A DNA stretch of 29,294 bases from Bifiguratus adelaidae (Eukaryota; Mucoromycota; Endogonomycetes; Endogonales): contig MVBO01000169.1 in the NCBI GenBank assembly GCA_002261195.1, positions 1-29,294 of the forward strand, given 5' to 3'. Below, piece by piece: positions 9,083 through 19,984 of the stretch (positions within the stretch are counted from its first letter, which is position 1; every line of letters starts with the position of its first letter). The notes beneath the pieces are model-generated. The model had not been told where the DNA came from. It made no database searches and was given only the letters and a program-made list of their open reading frames with translations. The translations under genes and the position numbers were made by a program.

Positions 9083-12000
9083 ATGAGGCTGACTGCGGAT
9101 GGAGCACATCCTCGGCACAGGGAGAAGGAGCTTCTAGGCGAGGTATCTAGCCTCGACATCTTAGATGATGAGGACGATGATGAAGAAGAGGAAGAAGAAT
9201 TGGAGGAGGAGGACATGGAGGAGGAGGATGACGATTCCTCATCTGTCGGCTCGGTGCCTGATGAGAACATCGACTTTGGACTGGTGTATGCTATGCATAC
9301 GTTTGTAGCCACCGTAGAAGGTCAGGCATCCGTGGTTCGAGGTGATGCGCTTGCTCTCTTGGACGACTCCAACTCTTATTGGTGGTTGGTCAAGGTCTTG
9401 AAGACGGAGGAAGTTGGCTATATTCCGGCAGAAAACATTGAGGTAGGTTCAGCGACACTGCTGGCAAATGTCAAGTGGCTGATCCCTTGCTAGACGCCTT
9501 TCGAGCGATTGGCGAGATTGAACAAGCACAAAAACACCGAGGTAAGGATTTTTGCACAAGCTGGTGCAATGGTTCCTGTGCTTATCGACATGCATATAGC
9601 TCCAACAAGCGAGCAATCTGGGGGTGGTCAATCCTTCACCTACACCAAAAACGGACAAGCCAAAAAAGAAGGTGACCATGGCACCCATTGTCTCCTATCA
9701 GCTACAAATTGTCACTCATCTCGATGGCGAAGAGTATGATGAAGAAGAGTATCAGGAATGGCAAGAAAATCTGCCTTCCGACACCGACAGCGATTATAAC
9801 GATGGCGAGGTTCCAGATCGCGAAGGGCGTCGTTCGCATTCAAAATCCGCGGCTCGCTCCTCGATTACGCGTCTGCAGAAGCCCTTTACTTCTAGTGGCA
9901 AAAAATCGCCCACGTCGACTGAGCCGCCCAAAGAGAAATCTGGTCTCAAAAAGTTCTTTTCGCGCAACAAGGACAAAAAGACCGAAAAGCAAGACAAGAA
10001 CAAGAAACCGCCTGTTGAGACAACGCAAGCCGAACGCGATGATGCTGACACCGTATCCTTGACCCAAATGGACTCAAATACCTCCAGCGAGTTGACTTTG
10101 GAAGACAATGTGGAGTTTGAGATGCACTCAGAAACAAGAGCGGAGAAAAGAAGCACAAACAGCCTCGTTCTTCTCAAGGTGTATGCAGGCACTTCGGAAT
10201 TGGGATCTCCTTTCAAGACCGTACTCGTCAATGCACAGACGATCTCTGAGGATCTTGTAGAGCAGGCTCTCTCTAGGTTCCGGTCCGAGAGCACCAACGA
10301 AAATGACAAAGCAAAGATGGAAGGCGTGTACTATTGTACAGTGAAGCATGTCGATGGAGGTAAGTACAGCCAACGCCAACGTAAAGACTTTTGGACCTAT
10401 ACTGAACTCTGCGCAGAACAATATACACTTTCTCCTCAGGATAAACCCCTCTCCATTTTCCAAACTCTCACTGCATCTCTCAATACACCCATGCCATCTA
10501 CCAAACACATCAAACGTATTTCGCAACTTCTTTCTACGGTAGAAAAGTATACCAACGGCAACTCTGGCTCCCTTTCTGAAGTTAAAGCGCCAAATCGGCA
10601 CATCACGGAAGACTCTGTTATCAAGTTCTTCCTTCACCGACAACAACATCACGCTTCGGATGATGATCGCCGACTCGTCATTCGGATGTCAATCTCCATG
10701 AAGGACGTAGTCGATCAGGCAGATGACCTGGAAACTGCAGTAGATCCAAGAGCATCGGTCTCAGCACGGTACATGCAAAATAGACCACGCAGTCCTTATT
10801 CTAGAGAGAACGAGGATAGAAAGATAGATGTCACTTTCACTGTAGCCTCCCAAGCGACCAACCTTGAGGTTACGAGGATCGCTCTCAGGCGCTTCAAACT
10901 ATTCCGCGGTGTTGCTGTTGGCGATAGCGATGTTCAACAGCGACTGTTAGACGTTGACCCCCAAGGTCCCATATACACCTATGCGTTATCAGTCGTGCAC
11001 AGTGGACACGGTAAGTTAGTGCCGCCTGTAGCACACAAATCGACTAATTGATCTGTAGAATATCCTTTACAACCGCAGGATGGCGTGCTGACAGCCTTCC
11101 AAGGCAACCCCATATATGCAGACATGCATCGTGCAAGCATCATTTCCTCGGATGCGGTAGTAAGCGATATGGACGACGCACGACGTTTGTCTCGTGACAG
11201 CGAAGATGGCTTGACAGAAACGCGCTTTTGGCTTCGACTTGTTGATGCCTCCGATGCGACTAAGTCTATCAATGCGGTCTCCGATGGACAAGTACTACAT
11301 CCACCGCGCCATCGCATGCCTATGCGTAAGGCAACCGCAGGTGTCATTGGAGCGGACGATAGTGACTTCCCTGATGACCGTATGGGTGGACATATTGAGG
11401 ATGGTCACGACGAGAGAGAAGAGCACGCAGCGAAGCTGGAGGCACGACTCAAAGCCTTCGATACGCCAATTGCAAGAGCACAAATGCGTGACGAACCACA
11501 GAGCAATGCATTTGATATTTCTGGACGCATTCAATTGGAGAATAATGAAAAAGACGGAGTCGATATCATCTTGCCCGGTCAACAGGGCACCCTTCGAAGT
11601 TCCCGAAACTTGGATGACACTATACGCTACTCATTTGTCGGGCCGAGTGGAAAGGAGACCGAGATCAGCAATCTAGTAGAAGACATTCTGGGTGGAATGA
11701 GTCCCGATATTGCGCAGCAGCTACGATTCCATTCGGATTATGATTCAATATCTGCTGATGACGACCAAGAATCAATTGCGTCAGAGTCTTCGGAACCAAT
11801 TTTCGAGCAAGTACATCGTCCTCAGCACCAGGGACAATCCACCAGCAAGAGTGATCTCCTCGCTGCTTATATTGAGGAAGCGTCCTCTCAAAGCCGAATG
11901 CAACCTAATACAGTTGATCGTTTAGAGAAGGTCTTGAAGTCGGTCCCAAGATACAAGAGCTCTCCTACAAACCAAAGTGAGACAACGCCAAAGGAGACAA

Positions 12001-12527
12001 AACCACCGACGTCTCCGGCAATGGTCGATGACATCGACGTAGGCCGCGCTGGTTCATCGGTCCACACAACTCCAGCCTTGTCTTCCTCTGCTTCACTGTC
12101 ACCAACATCACCCCATGTTTCGCCTCGTGCGCTGCGTTCCCCTGGAACTCCCGCAGAAGCCGAGAATGCAAAGACGTCGCCAAAACTCGCTCATTCACCA
12201 CCTGTAGCTGCCAAAAGAATGCCTGAACCAGTCATTAACCCACAAAACGGCTCTGCTCGAGATTCGTGGTATTTTACAGACGACTTTGGCTTGGAAGATC
12301 TCATGACTATCGTGCGAGCCAAAGCTGGTGTATACGACAACAAGGCACTTCGCCGCACGGCTGCAAACGATCTTGAAGAGCGATCAATGTCACCAAAATT
12401 CTCGGTGCATAAGGATGTCGAAGTGCGACAGGACATCAAGGAGGTCTTTAGAGATAGTCTTTCCGCCTTGGATGATGTCGAAAAGGACCTTGATCGCCTC
12501 GTGTCTGAGGCTGTATCCATATTCTAA
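9083..12527 (+). CDS. SH3 domain protein with two RA-like domains
   Basis: Five exons, 9083-9442, 9494-9541, 9600-10359, 10417-11010 and 11059-12527, encode 1076 aa. The N-terminus has a long acidic tract (about residues 29-51), then an SH3 domain (about 67-120) with the ALYDF-like strand YAMHTFVA, the YWWLVKV Trp pair and VGYIPAENIE. It is followed by TPFERLARLNKHKN, a conserved extension I associate with a fungal SH3 adaptor family. Two ubiquitin-fold, Ras-association-like segments follow (about 330-415 and 530-615), each ending in a Glu..L.PQD...F pattern. The rest is mostly Ser/Pro-rich and disordered, closing with a conserved-looking acidic helix (DSWYFTDDFGLEDLM to the end). SH3 plus RA domains suggest an adaptor in small-GTPase or polarity signalling; this is inference. 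The intron 10360-10416 is stopless and a multiple of three. More 5' exons cannot be excluded. Confidence 0.85.
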
Positions 12528-13194
12528 TCTGTATGATACCCATGCCATGATGATGCTGTGCATCATAGAGTAACAAAAAGGAGTTTAGGCCTACAGATAC
12601 CGTTGTAGTCATTTTTGTATGGTATACTCTTCATGAGATTTCTCTGACTGAAGGTTGTCATCATGGGCCGTAGACTCCCGGACTCGAACGCGTCCAATTG
12701 CATAGCATGAACCATTCAACTAATGCCTCAAAAATTTTTTCGCGATTGCCCAAGAGTTTATGGTAGGTAAACGTGACTACTTTGATTCTGATGACGTAGG
12801 CGTTCATGAGGGGCTTGAGAGCCTCGCGGCTCTTGCTTCTACTTGCACGGACCAGACTTGTCTGGACATTGCATCCTTGTTAAACCTCGTTCTTTAGAGC
12901 AGAGGGTACGTTGGAGATCTATGAGAGAAAGGGTCTTGGATTGACGCGCTCTTAGGGGCAGGCACCGTGTTTGTGGAGGTCAGAGTTGAGGTGGTATGGT
13001 GACGCTTGTACACCAGACAAGCACATGAGGTTGGTTAATGCGTGCATTTCCTCGACATCCAAGTAACTAGCTATGGTAGACTCTGCATTGCAAGGAAAGA
13101 CTTGTCTCTATCTTCTGCCACTTAACCTCTTTTGTCCATCACCTTACTGTTAAGCGCAACCTTCGACATCTTCGGAATAACGCTTTCATCAGCT
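12528..13194. other. Intergenic stretch between SH3-RA and SIN3 genes
   Basis: No reading frame with support. It should hold the 3' region of the SH3-RA gene and the promoter of SIN3; no TATA box was found near the SIN3 start. A tRNA-like patch near 12672-12731 on the minus strand was examined and not accepted. Confidence 0.5.
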
Positions 13195-16100
13195 ATGGAG
13201 GCTCCAACACCTTCCGCTCATGGTAGCGAACCGCCAGCTGCAAATTCATCAACCCCTACACATCCACCGACACCGGGTGCGACAAACGCACCACCACCGG
13301 CAACAAGCCCACATCCTCCTGCTTCTTATGCAAATCCGCCGCCCACAGAAGCGAGCGAAACATCATCACAATCACATCTTCCTCCTCCCCCTCCGGCGAT
13401 TCCTGCGTCATCCCAGCAATCGTTTCGACCTCTTAACGTCAAAGATGCCTTGACCTACTTGGATCAGGTCAAGGTCCAGTTTTCGGACTTGCCCGACGTG
13501 TACAACCAGTTTCTGGACATTATGAAGGACTTTAAGAGTCAAGCGTAAGTTGACCATTGCGTACAGTTGCATTTTAGTATGAATGTGGTATTCATTCTTT
13601 GTCTCTAGCATTGACACGCCAGGCGTAATTGAACGCGTTTCTACTTTGTTTCGAGGGCATCCGTCACTCATTTCCGGTTTCAACACATTTCTTCCACCCG
13701 GATACAGAATTGAATGCTTGATTGACAACCACGATAATGATCTGATCCGGGTTACAACGCCAACTGGAACAACTTCCACAACGAGTGGTGGTCAATTCAA
13801 TTTTTCCAACCAGGAGCCGGGCAGATCTGGTAGATCTGCGGAATCTGGGTATTCGCAACATACCAAAGATAGCTATGGCGGTGGAGGTTACATGTCCTTA
13901 CCATCAGTCAACTCCATGGTGCATCCGCAATTGCCGAGTGGACCGCCCATGGCGAGCGCTGGATTAGCTTATAGTGGACCGCCTCCTCCGGCACCGGATC
14001 AAACCACACGAAAACCACCTGTTGAATTCAATCACGCCATTAATTACGTAAATAAGATCAAGGTTAGTATAATTCGCATCACTAGACTGTTCTCCTTAGA
14101 CTAAGCTGGTCTTACCTAGAATCGCTACGCGAATGATCCAGACAGCTACAAGCAATTTCTGGAAATCTTACGTACATATCAAAAAGAGCAAAAACCTATT
14201 CAAGAGGTGTATGCTCAAGTGCAAGGGTTATTTGGTGGAGCGCCGGATCTTTTGGACGAGTTCAAGCAGTTTTTGCCGGATACATCAGGCAATCAGACTG
14301 CAGCCTCATCCGCGCTGTTCGGTGGTAAGAGTCCCGGCTAATTCGAGGTGCGTGTACTCACCCTAACCTGTCAGTTCCCTACCAAGGCAGCGTGCAAGGC
14401 GAAGGGTACAGAAAATCTTCACATATGCCATCCTCAGGCCCCAATGCGATGGGAGGAATGCGGAGAGGAAAGCGAGGAAGTGCCAGAGAGGCCCCTGTCA
14501 AGGTAAGAGCGCGTCCAAACATAGTATATGCTTGGCATCATTTAATATTTCTTGTAGCCAAAGCGGTCCAAATACGCGCACAAAGACATGGATTATGGAC
14601 AGACCTCCGCTATCCGGCAGGAGCCCTATGTCGATCCTGCGACTACTATTTCTGCTGAAGAGGCAGAGTTCTTCGATCGCGTCCGACGTCACATCAACAA
14701 CAAGAGTGTTTACAATGAATTTCTCAAGGTGCTCAATCTCTTTTCTCAGCAAATTGTGGACCAGAACATCCTAGTAGAAAGAGTCGAGAGCTTCATTGGA
14801 GGCAACAGGGAGCTCTTTGACTGGTTCAAGGCATTCGTACATTACGACGGCAAAGACGAGCATGTGGATAATGTACCGGTGCCTGATAACTCGGCCCTGA
14901 AGCCCGATCTTGTCAGCTGCCGAGCCTATGGTCCAAGTTATAGGGTATTACCCAAATCGGTGAGCAATGGACAACTGTCACAATGTGTTTGCCGTACTTA
15001 TATACACCTTCAGTGGCAAACACAACCTTGCTCCGGAAGGGACGAACTCTGTTTTGAGGTCCTTAACGACGAATACGTTTCGCATCCCACATGGGCAAGC
15101 GAGGAAGCCGGATTTATTGCTTCCAAAAAGAATCAATTTGAGGAAGCTTTGCATCGCTGTGAAGAGGAACGTTACGACTACGATCTGAATATTGAAGCCA
15201 ATCTCAACACTATTGCTCTCCTCGAACCTATCGCGAAGAAGATTGCTGCAATGACCCCAGACGAGAGAGCTGTCTTCAAGCTTCCACTTGGCCTTGGCGG
15301 TCCGTCCAAAACGATATACCAGCGCATCATCAAGAAGGTGTACGGGCCAGAACGGGGATTGGAGATCATTGACGCTTTGCACGAAAATCCCGCGCAAGCC
15401 GTTCCTGTAGTGCTTTCTCGCCTCAAGCAAAAAGACGAGGAATGGAAGCGTTCCCAGCGGGAATGGAACAAGGTGTGGAGAGCGATAGACAAGAAAAACT
15501 ACTACAAGTCTCTCGACTATCAAGGCATTACCTTCAAAACACAAGACAAGAAGACGCTGGCTCCGCGCAACCTCGTGCTCGAAGCGGAAACCTTACGACG
15601 AGAGCAGATTGAAAGTGGACTCAAGCTTACCGCCATCGGAAGATACCAATTTAGATTTGATTTTAGCGACAAGGGCGCCGTTCGAGATGTCGTCCGTCTA
15701 GTGTACAGCTACCTTGATCGAACAAGCAGTGTCAGCATGAGCGATTCCCGCAAGATCAGAGCACTCGTCGGATCATTGGCGGAAGATCAGTTGGGTACAT
15801 CGGTGGATATGTTGGACGCTCAAGCACATACGAATGCAAATGGGGATGTCTACATGCACTACGAGCCTGAAAGTGCTGGCATGAATCCATACGGTCAAGC
15901 ATACCCTAGTAGAGCCTCAGGAGATGGAGGTAATCACCTTTTGCGTGATGTTCTTACGCGCAACGTGGATACGCGTGACGAAGTTGGCAATCAAGAAATG
16001 TCCAATGGCAGGTCAGCCAACCAGTCCTTGCAGCAGGCCAATGGGCGCTCGCATTCTTCAACCGCCTTTGGAAGCAATACTTGGTATTGTGCTATCCGCC

Positions 16101-17223
16101 TAATTCGAGTAAGTTATGGAAACGCATGTGTGGTGCAACGCGGCTTAATTGTTCGTTTCAGGTAGTCTACGAGCGCCTGAAGGAAATCAAAGGCATCGCT
16201 GACGAAATGTTGGCCAATCCTAAACGCGTCAAACGCCAAAATCAAAACGCCCTTGAACTCGCACTAACCGCAAATCAATTTGCGCATATTGAAAAAGATC
16301 TTTTGAGCGGGCAGTATTACGAAGGTGTTCTCGACCTCATCGACAAACTCTATGAGGATGAGATTGACCAACAAAATTTTGAGGACCTGACGCGTTACAT
16401 CTTTGGCACCAAGGCATACATTCTATTCACTGTGGAGAAGGTTGTCCATCAACTTGTGAAACAGGTAGGTCACGGAAACTCTATTACTGCTCACTTTGCC
16501 TTCCTTGCTGACTCGATGTAGCTACAATTCCTTATCAATGATCCCAAATGCGCTCAGACGCTGGAGATGTTCTTTGCCTTTGAGCAACAACAAGATACTT
16601 CACGGCAGACCTTAAATGTTTATCGCAAGAAAGTGGAAGAGCTAGTGGGGCAAGAGGACAATGTCTATAGGATCTCCTATGTAAGTGATCTCCTTGCCTT
16701 TCACGCAGGCATGGTTTTGAGCGTCACTTTTGCAGAGCGATCGCGAGCAGGTGCTGTATATTCAAATGATGGGTGCGGAGGAGATACTTCCAGTTGGATT
16801 TGACGACCACGCGTACCAGACCTATGTGGAGAATTACATGGATTGGACCAAGAATACCGACGATGTCGACATTAGCAAGATTGAAAAGCCATATTTGAAA
16901 CGGTGAGTCTTCATCGTGCATGTCGACGATTGTTACTGACTCTCCGATTAAGCAACATGAAAAAGAGTGCAGCAGATAACAAGACGGACGATCTGCTCAT
17001 TGAATCCGGCATGGAATACAAGATTTGCAAGAATACCTATCACCTCTTCTACATCACTGGATCTGAAGACTTGATCCAACGGAAGCGACAGAAGCGAGTC
17101 CCCGAACTGTCCAAGAACAGTGCACGCTGGTCAGCATGGCTAAACTCTGATAAGGGATGGGCAAGAGGATTAACTGCAGAAGAGAGGAATGCGCGGAAGG
17201 ATGAGTCACGCGACGTAAATTGA
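13195..17223 (+). CDS. SIN3: SIN3 transcriptional corepressor
   Basis: Ten exons: 13195-13544, 13609-14062, 14120-14324, 14375-14502, 14558-14959, 15014-16108, 16162-16464, 16522-16680, 16736-16902, 16953-17223, giving 1177 aa with every junction in frame. After a Pro/Thr/Ser-rich N-terminus come three paired amphipathic helix domains: PAH1 (about 79-150, [17 protein letters not shown]), PAH2 (about 253-325, [18 protein letters not shown]) and PAH3 (about 405-475, [18 protein letters not shown]). Next is the histone-deacetylase interaction domain with the hallmark [15 protein letters not shown] and [16 protein letters not shown], then the Sin3 C-terminal region (about 850-1120). SIN3 scaffolds the Rpd3-type histone deacetylase complex in the nucleus and is recruited by DNA-binding repressors through the PAH domains. 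The intron 14960-15013 is stopless and a multiple of three but interrupts the conserved domain, so it should be spliced. OPA3 starts 69 bp downstream on the same strand. Confidence 0.95.
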
Positions 17224-17292
17224 AGGTAACGCGTTCCGAAGCTGTATCTGTTACCATAGAGTGTTGTTATCCCATTGTCTATATCTTTGTGA

Positions 17293-18232
17293 ATGTCTGC
17301 AATCAAGCTTGGTTCGCTTCTCATTAGGTAGGCTTGCTGGCCCAGATGAACATGGCTAAGGTCATCTAGAACATTAGCCAAACCCGTTGCCAATTCTATC
17401 AAGACGCAAGCGAAGCAGCATCCGAGCTTCAATCAGTTTTGCATCAATGTTGCGCAGGTATGTCTAGACCAACGCTATGCTTAGTGTCACTGACAGCGTG
17501 TAGTTTACGCATAGAGTAGAGATGAATCTCAAGATGTCGTTCTTGGGCTACAAAAAGGAGGTGATTAGGCCCTTGAACGACAAGAGGTAGGGTTTATCTT
17601 TCCTACATGAACTCTCACTTACTCGCATGATAGAGCGGTTGAGGCTGGCGCCAACTTTCTCTCAGAATCTATATTATTTACGGTAGCGGCAGCCTTGATC
17701 TTGGCCGAGAGCACAAGGTAAGCTATATCGCACCCCAATGCAGGACTCAATCCTCCCGCTAGATCAGCGATTTCCAACAAGAACCGGAGGAACCTGGTGG
17801 ACGAATCGATTTCTCGATTGGAAAGCGAAGTGGAGGAACTACGGACAAGCATCGAGGAATCAACGCACGCCAATAGTGATATTCAAAAGCATGTTCAGCT
17901 ACTGGAAGAAGAGAATGGGCAGCTTCGACGGATATTGGATGAGGTATGGCATGATTTTGGCTTCAAATGGTGTCAAGCTCTTTCTGACGATGTAGTAGAT
18001 AATATCCGTGAGTATTGGTTTGCGGGATCATACATCCTACGATAGACCAGCGGTCATGACGTTTCCTGGCTTTGAGAAGCAAGCTCAACATCACCAGGCA
18101 ATGGCATTAAAGCCATCGGAAGCAGAGGCTGTCCGTGAAGCTTTGCAACGCGGCAGTCAAGCGCATACCGAAACACAAGACGCGATAGAACATTTGAAAG
18201 TTTTAAACAATGATACCTCACACGCAACCTAG
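17293..18232 (+). CDS. OPA3: OPA3-like mitochondrial protein
   Basis: Six small exons: 17293-17327, 17370-17457, 17504-17586, 17634-17717, 17763-18007, 18051-18232, giving 238 aa. None of the early exons exceeds 90 nt, so the gene is easily missed. The spliced product opens with KLGSLLIRTLAKPVANSIK and KQHPSFNQFCINVAQ, the family signature, followed by the conserved IRPLNDKRAVEAGANFLSE and a hydrophobic segment ILFTVAAALILAE. A coiled coil (about residues 112-165, RLESEVEELR and LLEEENGQLRRIL) and a polar tail follow. OPA3 proteins sit in mitochondrial membranes and affect mitochondrial morphology and lipid metabolism; human mutations cause optic atrophy and 3-methylglutaconic aciduria. The last intron uses the GTGAGT donor at 18008, the only one tested that keeps frame; the tail is less certain than the core. 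Confidence 0.9.
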
Positions 18233-18343
18233 ACTTTTCTCTGTCCTTGTATATTATTCAATTGTAAATAAGTTAAGGGATGGTGACTCTATGCAAAGCT
18301 CAATGTACAGTGACGGGAAAGGAGGCTGGGCTGCTGGCGATAA

Positions 18344-19475
18344 TTATACGTAGATGACATTGTTCTCGATGTCTCCTACCCGTTCTTTATCAACAGTTCG
18401 TTGGTATAATAGTGGGCTTACCTTCCTCACGCATGATCTCGTAATGATCCGTCACTTTCCAGTCACCATCGACCACAAATTTGATCTTGTGCACGCCATT
18501 TGGCAAGTGCAACTTTGTGATGTACACATTATCTTTGCGTTTCAATGGGGTAGAGACTGCGATAAACGGATAGGTGAGCATTAGACGCATCCGCAAACGC
18601 ATGCACCTCTCGTACCTGACCAATTGTCAAAGTCGCCCGTCACATGGACCTCCCCGCACGGATGCGGATAGGCTACCTGGAAACTCGTTTAGACAAACTA
18701 TGCCTGCTGAAGTCACGTATCCATCTCACCTCAATGGATGCCTCGCTTAAATCTAGATCGTTCAGAGAGCCGCCGAGACCCTGGTTTTCGGCCTCCATGC
18801 GCTCTTCCCTAGTTTCTGCAATGTCAAGGCTCTCAATCTCGTCTTCTTTCGGGTCCTCTTCGACAGTCTCAGGTACATCCTCTTTGGCCTCCAGCAGAAC
18901 CATGGGCTCATCCACCTCCGCACTGGACATGGGCTCTATAGAATCCGATGTGAGCACCGCTAAATCGTCGTCATGCAAGCTTTGCACTTCCGCTTCTGAT
19001 GCCTCACACAAGTCGACTTCCGTCTGCAGGTCCTGTTGGGCGTTGGAAGTGTAATCGACCGTAACGTGTTCCCACGCATTGGATTTTTCTTTCTGATCTA
19101 GTGCGCTTCCTTCCTCAAGGATAGGTGTACTGGTGATATGGACCAGGAGAGGTTCCGGTTTGGGAGGCGGGTAGGAGACGCGCGTGGCGGCGGTCGGCTG
19201 GTTTGCAGGTATCACGACAGGTGCCTGCTCGCTCAAATAGGCGCGATCGGGTATCGTTTTGAAGGGCACAATGAAGGTAGATAGGATGTCAAGGGGGATG
19301 CCTTGTGTTTGGCACGCAATTGAGTGACCGAAGGAGTAACCTGGTCCGTGCGCAATGTTGCTTTGTTGACGTACATGCTGATAGTGTTTGCTGCTGCCAC
19401 CACGTAGACGATCGCTACTATTCCTGCTGTCACTATCTGAGCTAGATAACGAACAGCGCGAAGAAATAGGCCCAT
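18344..19475 (-). CDS. Protein with C-terminal CBM48 / AMPK-beta-type glycogen-binding domain
   Basis: The 3' part is clear: exons up to 18730, 18676-18616, 18556-18422 and 18375-18344, all in frame. They encode an AMPK1_CBM domain reading VAYPHPCGEVHVTGDFDNW, then PLKRKDNVYITKLHLPNG, KIKFVVDGDWKVTDHYEI and a terminal NNVIYV. Both carbohydrate-facing Trp positions (FDNW, DGDW) are present. Related single-domain fungal proteins include yeast Crp1 and Mdg1. A long acidic, Glu/Ser-rich disordered region precedes the domain. The 5' end is not settled. An ATG at 19475 opens a frame two bases out of register with the main exon. An intron at 19378-19418 (GTAGCG donor) or 19378-19433 (GTGACA donor) joins them in frame, giving 310 or 305 aa. 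An exon further upstream is also possible. Function is inferred as binding glycogen or another glucan. Confidence 0.7.
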
Positions 19476-19984
19476 ACAGAGGTGGTGATCAAACACCCAA
19501 AACTCAAAATGTGCGATAGGATAGATAATATGAGTAGGGTTTGGTACGCCACCGTCGGCGGTGCTCGTTTTGGATATCAGTCCTTGTTAGGACTCCGCGC
19601 TTGCACTCGAAAATGAACGAGGGCAACAGAAAACGAGTGATCACATAAGCGCTATATTTGTACGGGGGGATACGCTTATCCCCGAGAGGATTCACTCTGC
19701 TCAGTGGTCTGTTCATGGCTGAACAGCCCGTATGATTCGTCAGGGGTGCACTAAAACACCCGTTGACCACCCAACATTTGGGCGCCAATTTTGGGAACGG
19801 GGCAAGTGCTACGCTTCAAAACGAGGCGCTTATCGTTCTCGCCTAAAAATTGTTCTCCAGACGAAACGATTGGTCCTGACCGTGCGGGGTAATCATAGCT
19901 TATTCCGAAGATTCATGCACAGGTATGCAGGTCGAAAGATTAATGCTTGTTTCCGTAATCCTTCAATTCATCCCTATGTACAAT
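19476..19984. other. Intergenic stretch between the CBM48 and BEACH genes
   Basis: It should hold the 3' end of the BEACH gene and the promoter or a first exon of the CBM48 gene. A 94-codon minus-strand frame (19504-19788) shows no known domain but could supply an alternative first exon. A 7-bp inverted repeat with a 4-base loop sits at 19709-19726. Confidence 0.4.

Noticed and set aside
12664-12735. Possible minus-strand tRNA: A-box-like TAGTTGAATGG and B-box-like GTTCGAGTCC.
   Set aside because: The two boxes are about 12 bases too close, the acceptor and T-stem halves do not pair, and no anticodon arm fits. At most a decayed tRNA-like fragment.
13220-13453. Plus-strand His/Arg-rich frame within the start of SIN3.
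   Set aside because: It is an off-frame reading of the Pro-rich SIN3 N-terminus; PAH1 fixes the true frame.
18644-19054. Plus-strand Ser-rich 136-codon frame.
   Set aside because: It lies antisense to the acidic coding region of the CBM48 gene; the Ser-rich composition is the mirror of Glu/Asp codons.
19233-19496. Minus-strand frame with a strong transmembrane helix as a fixed N-terminus of the CBM48 protein.
   Set aside because: No well-placed intron after the helix joins it to the main exon in frame; the best-fitting intron lengths remove part or all of the helix. Kept only as an open alternative.
19709-19726. Inverted repeat, 7-bp arms with a 4-base loop.
   Set aside because: Too short, and not followed by any tract that would mark a functional site; expected by chance in this length.
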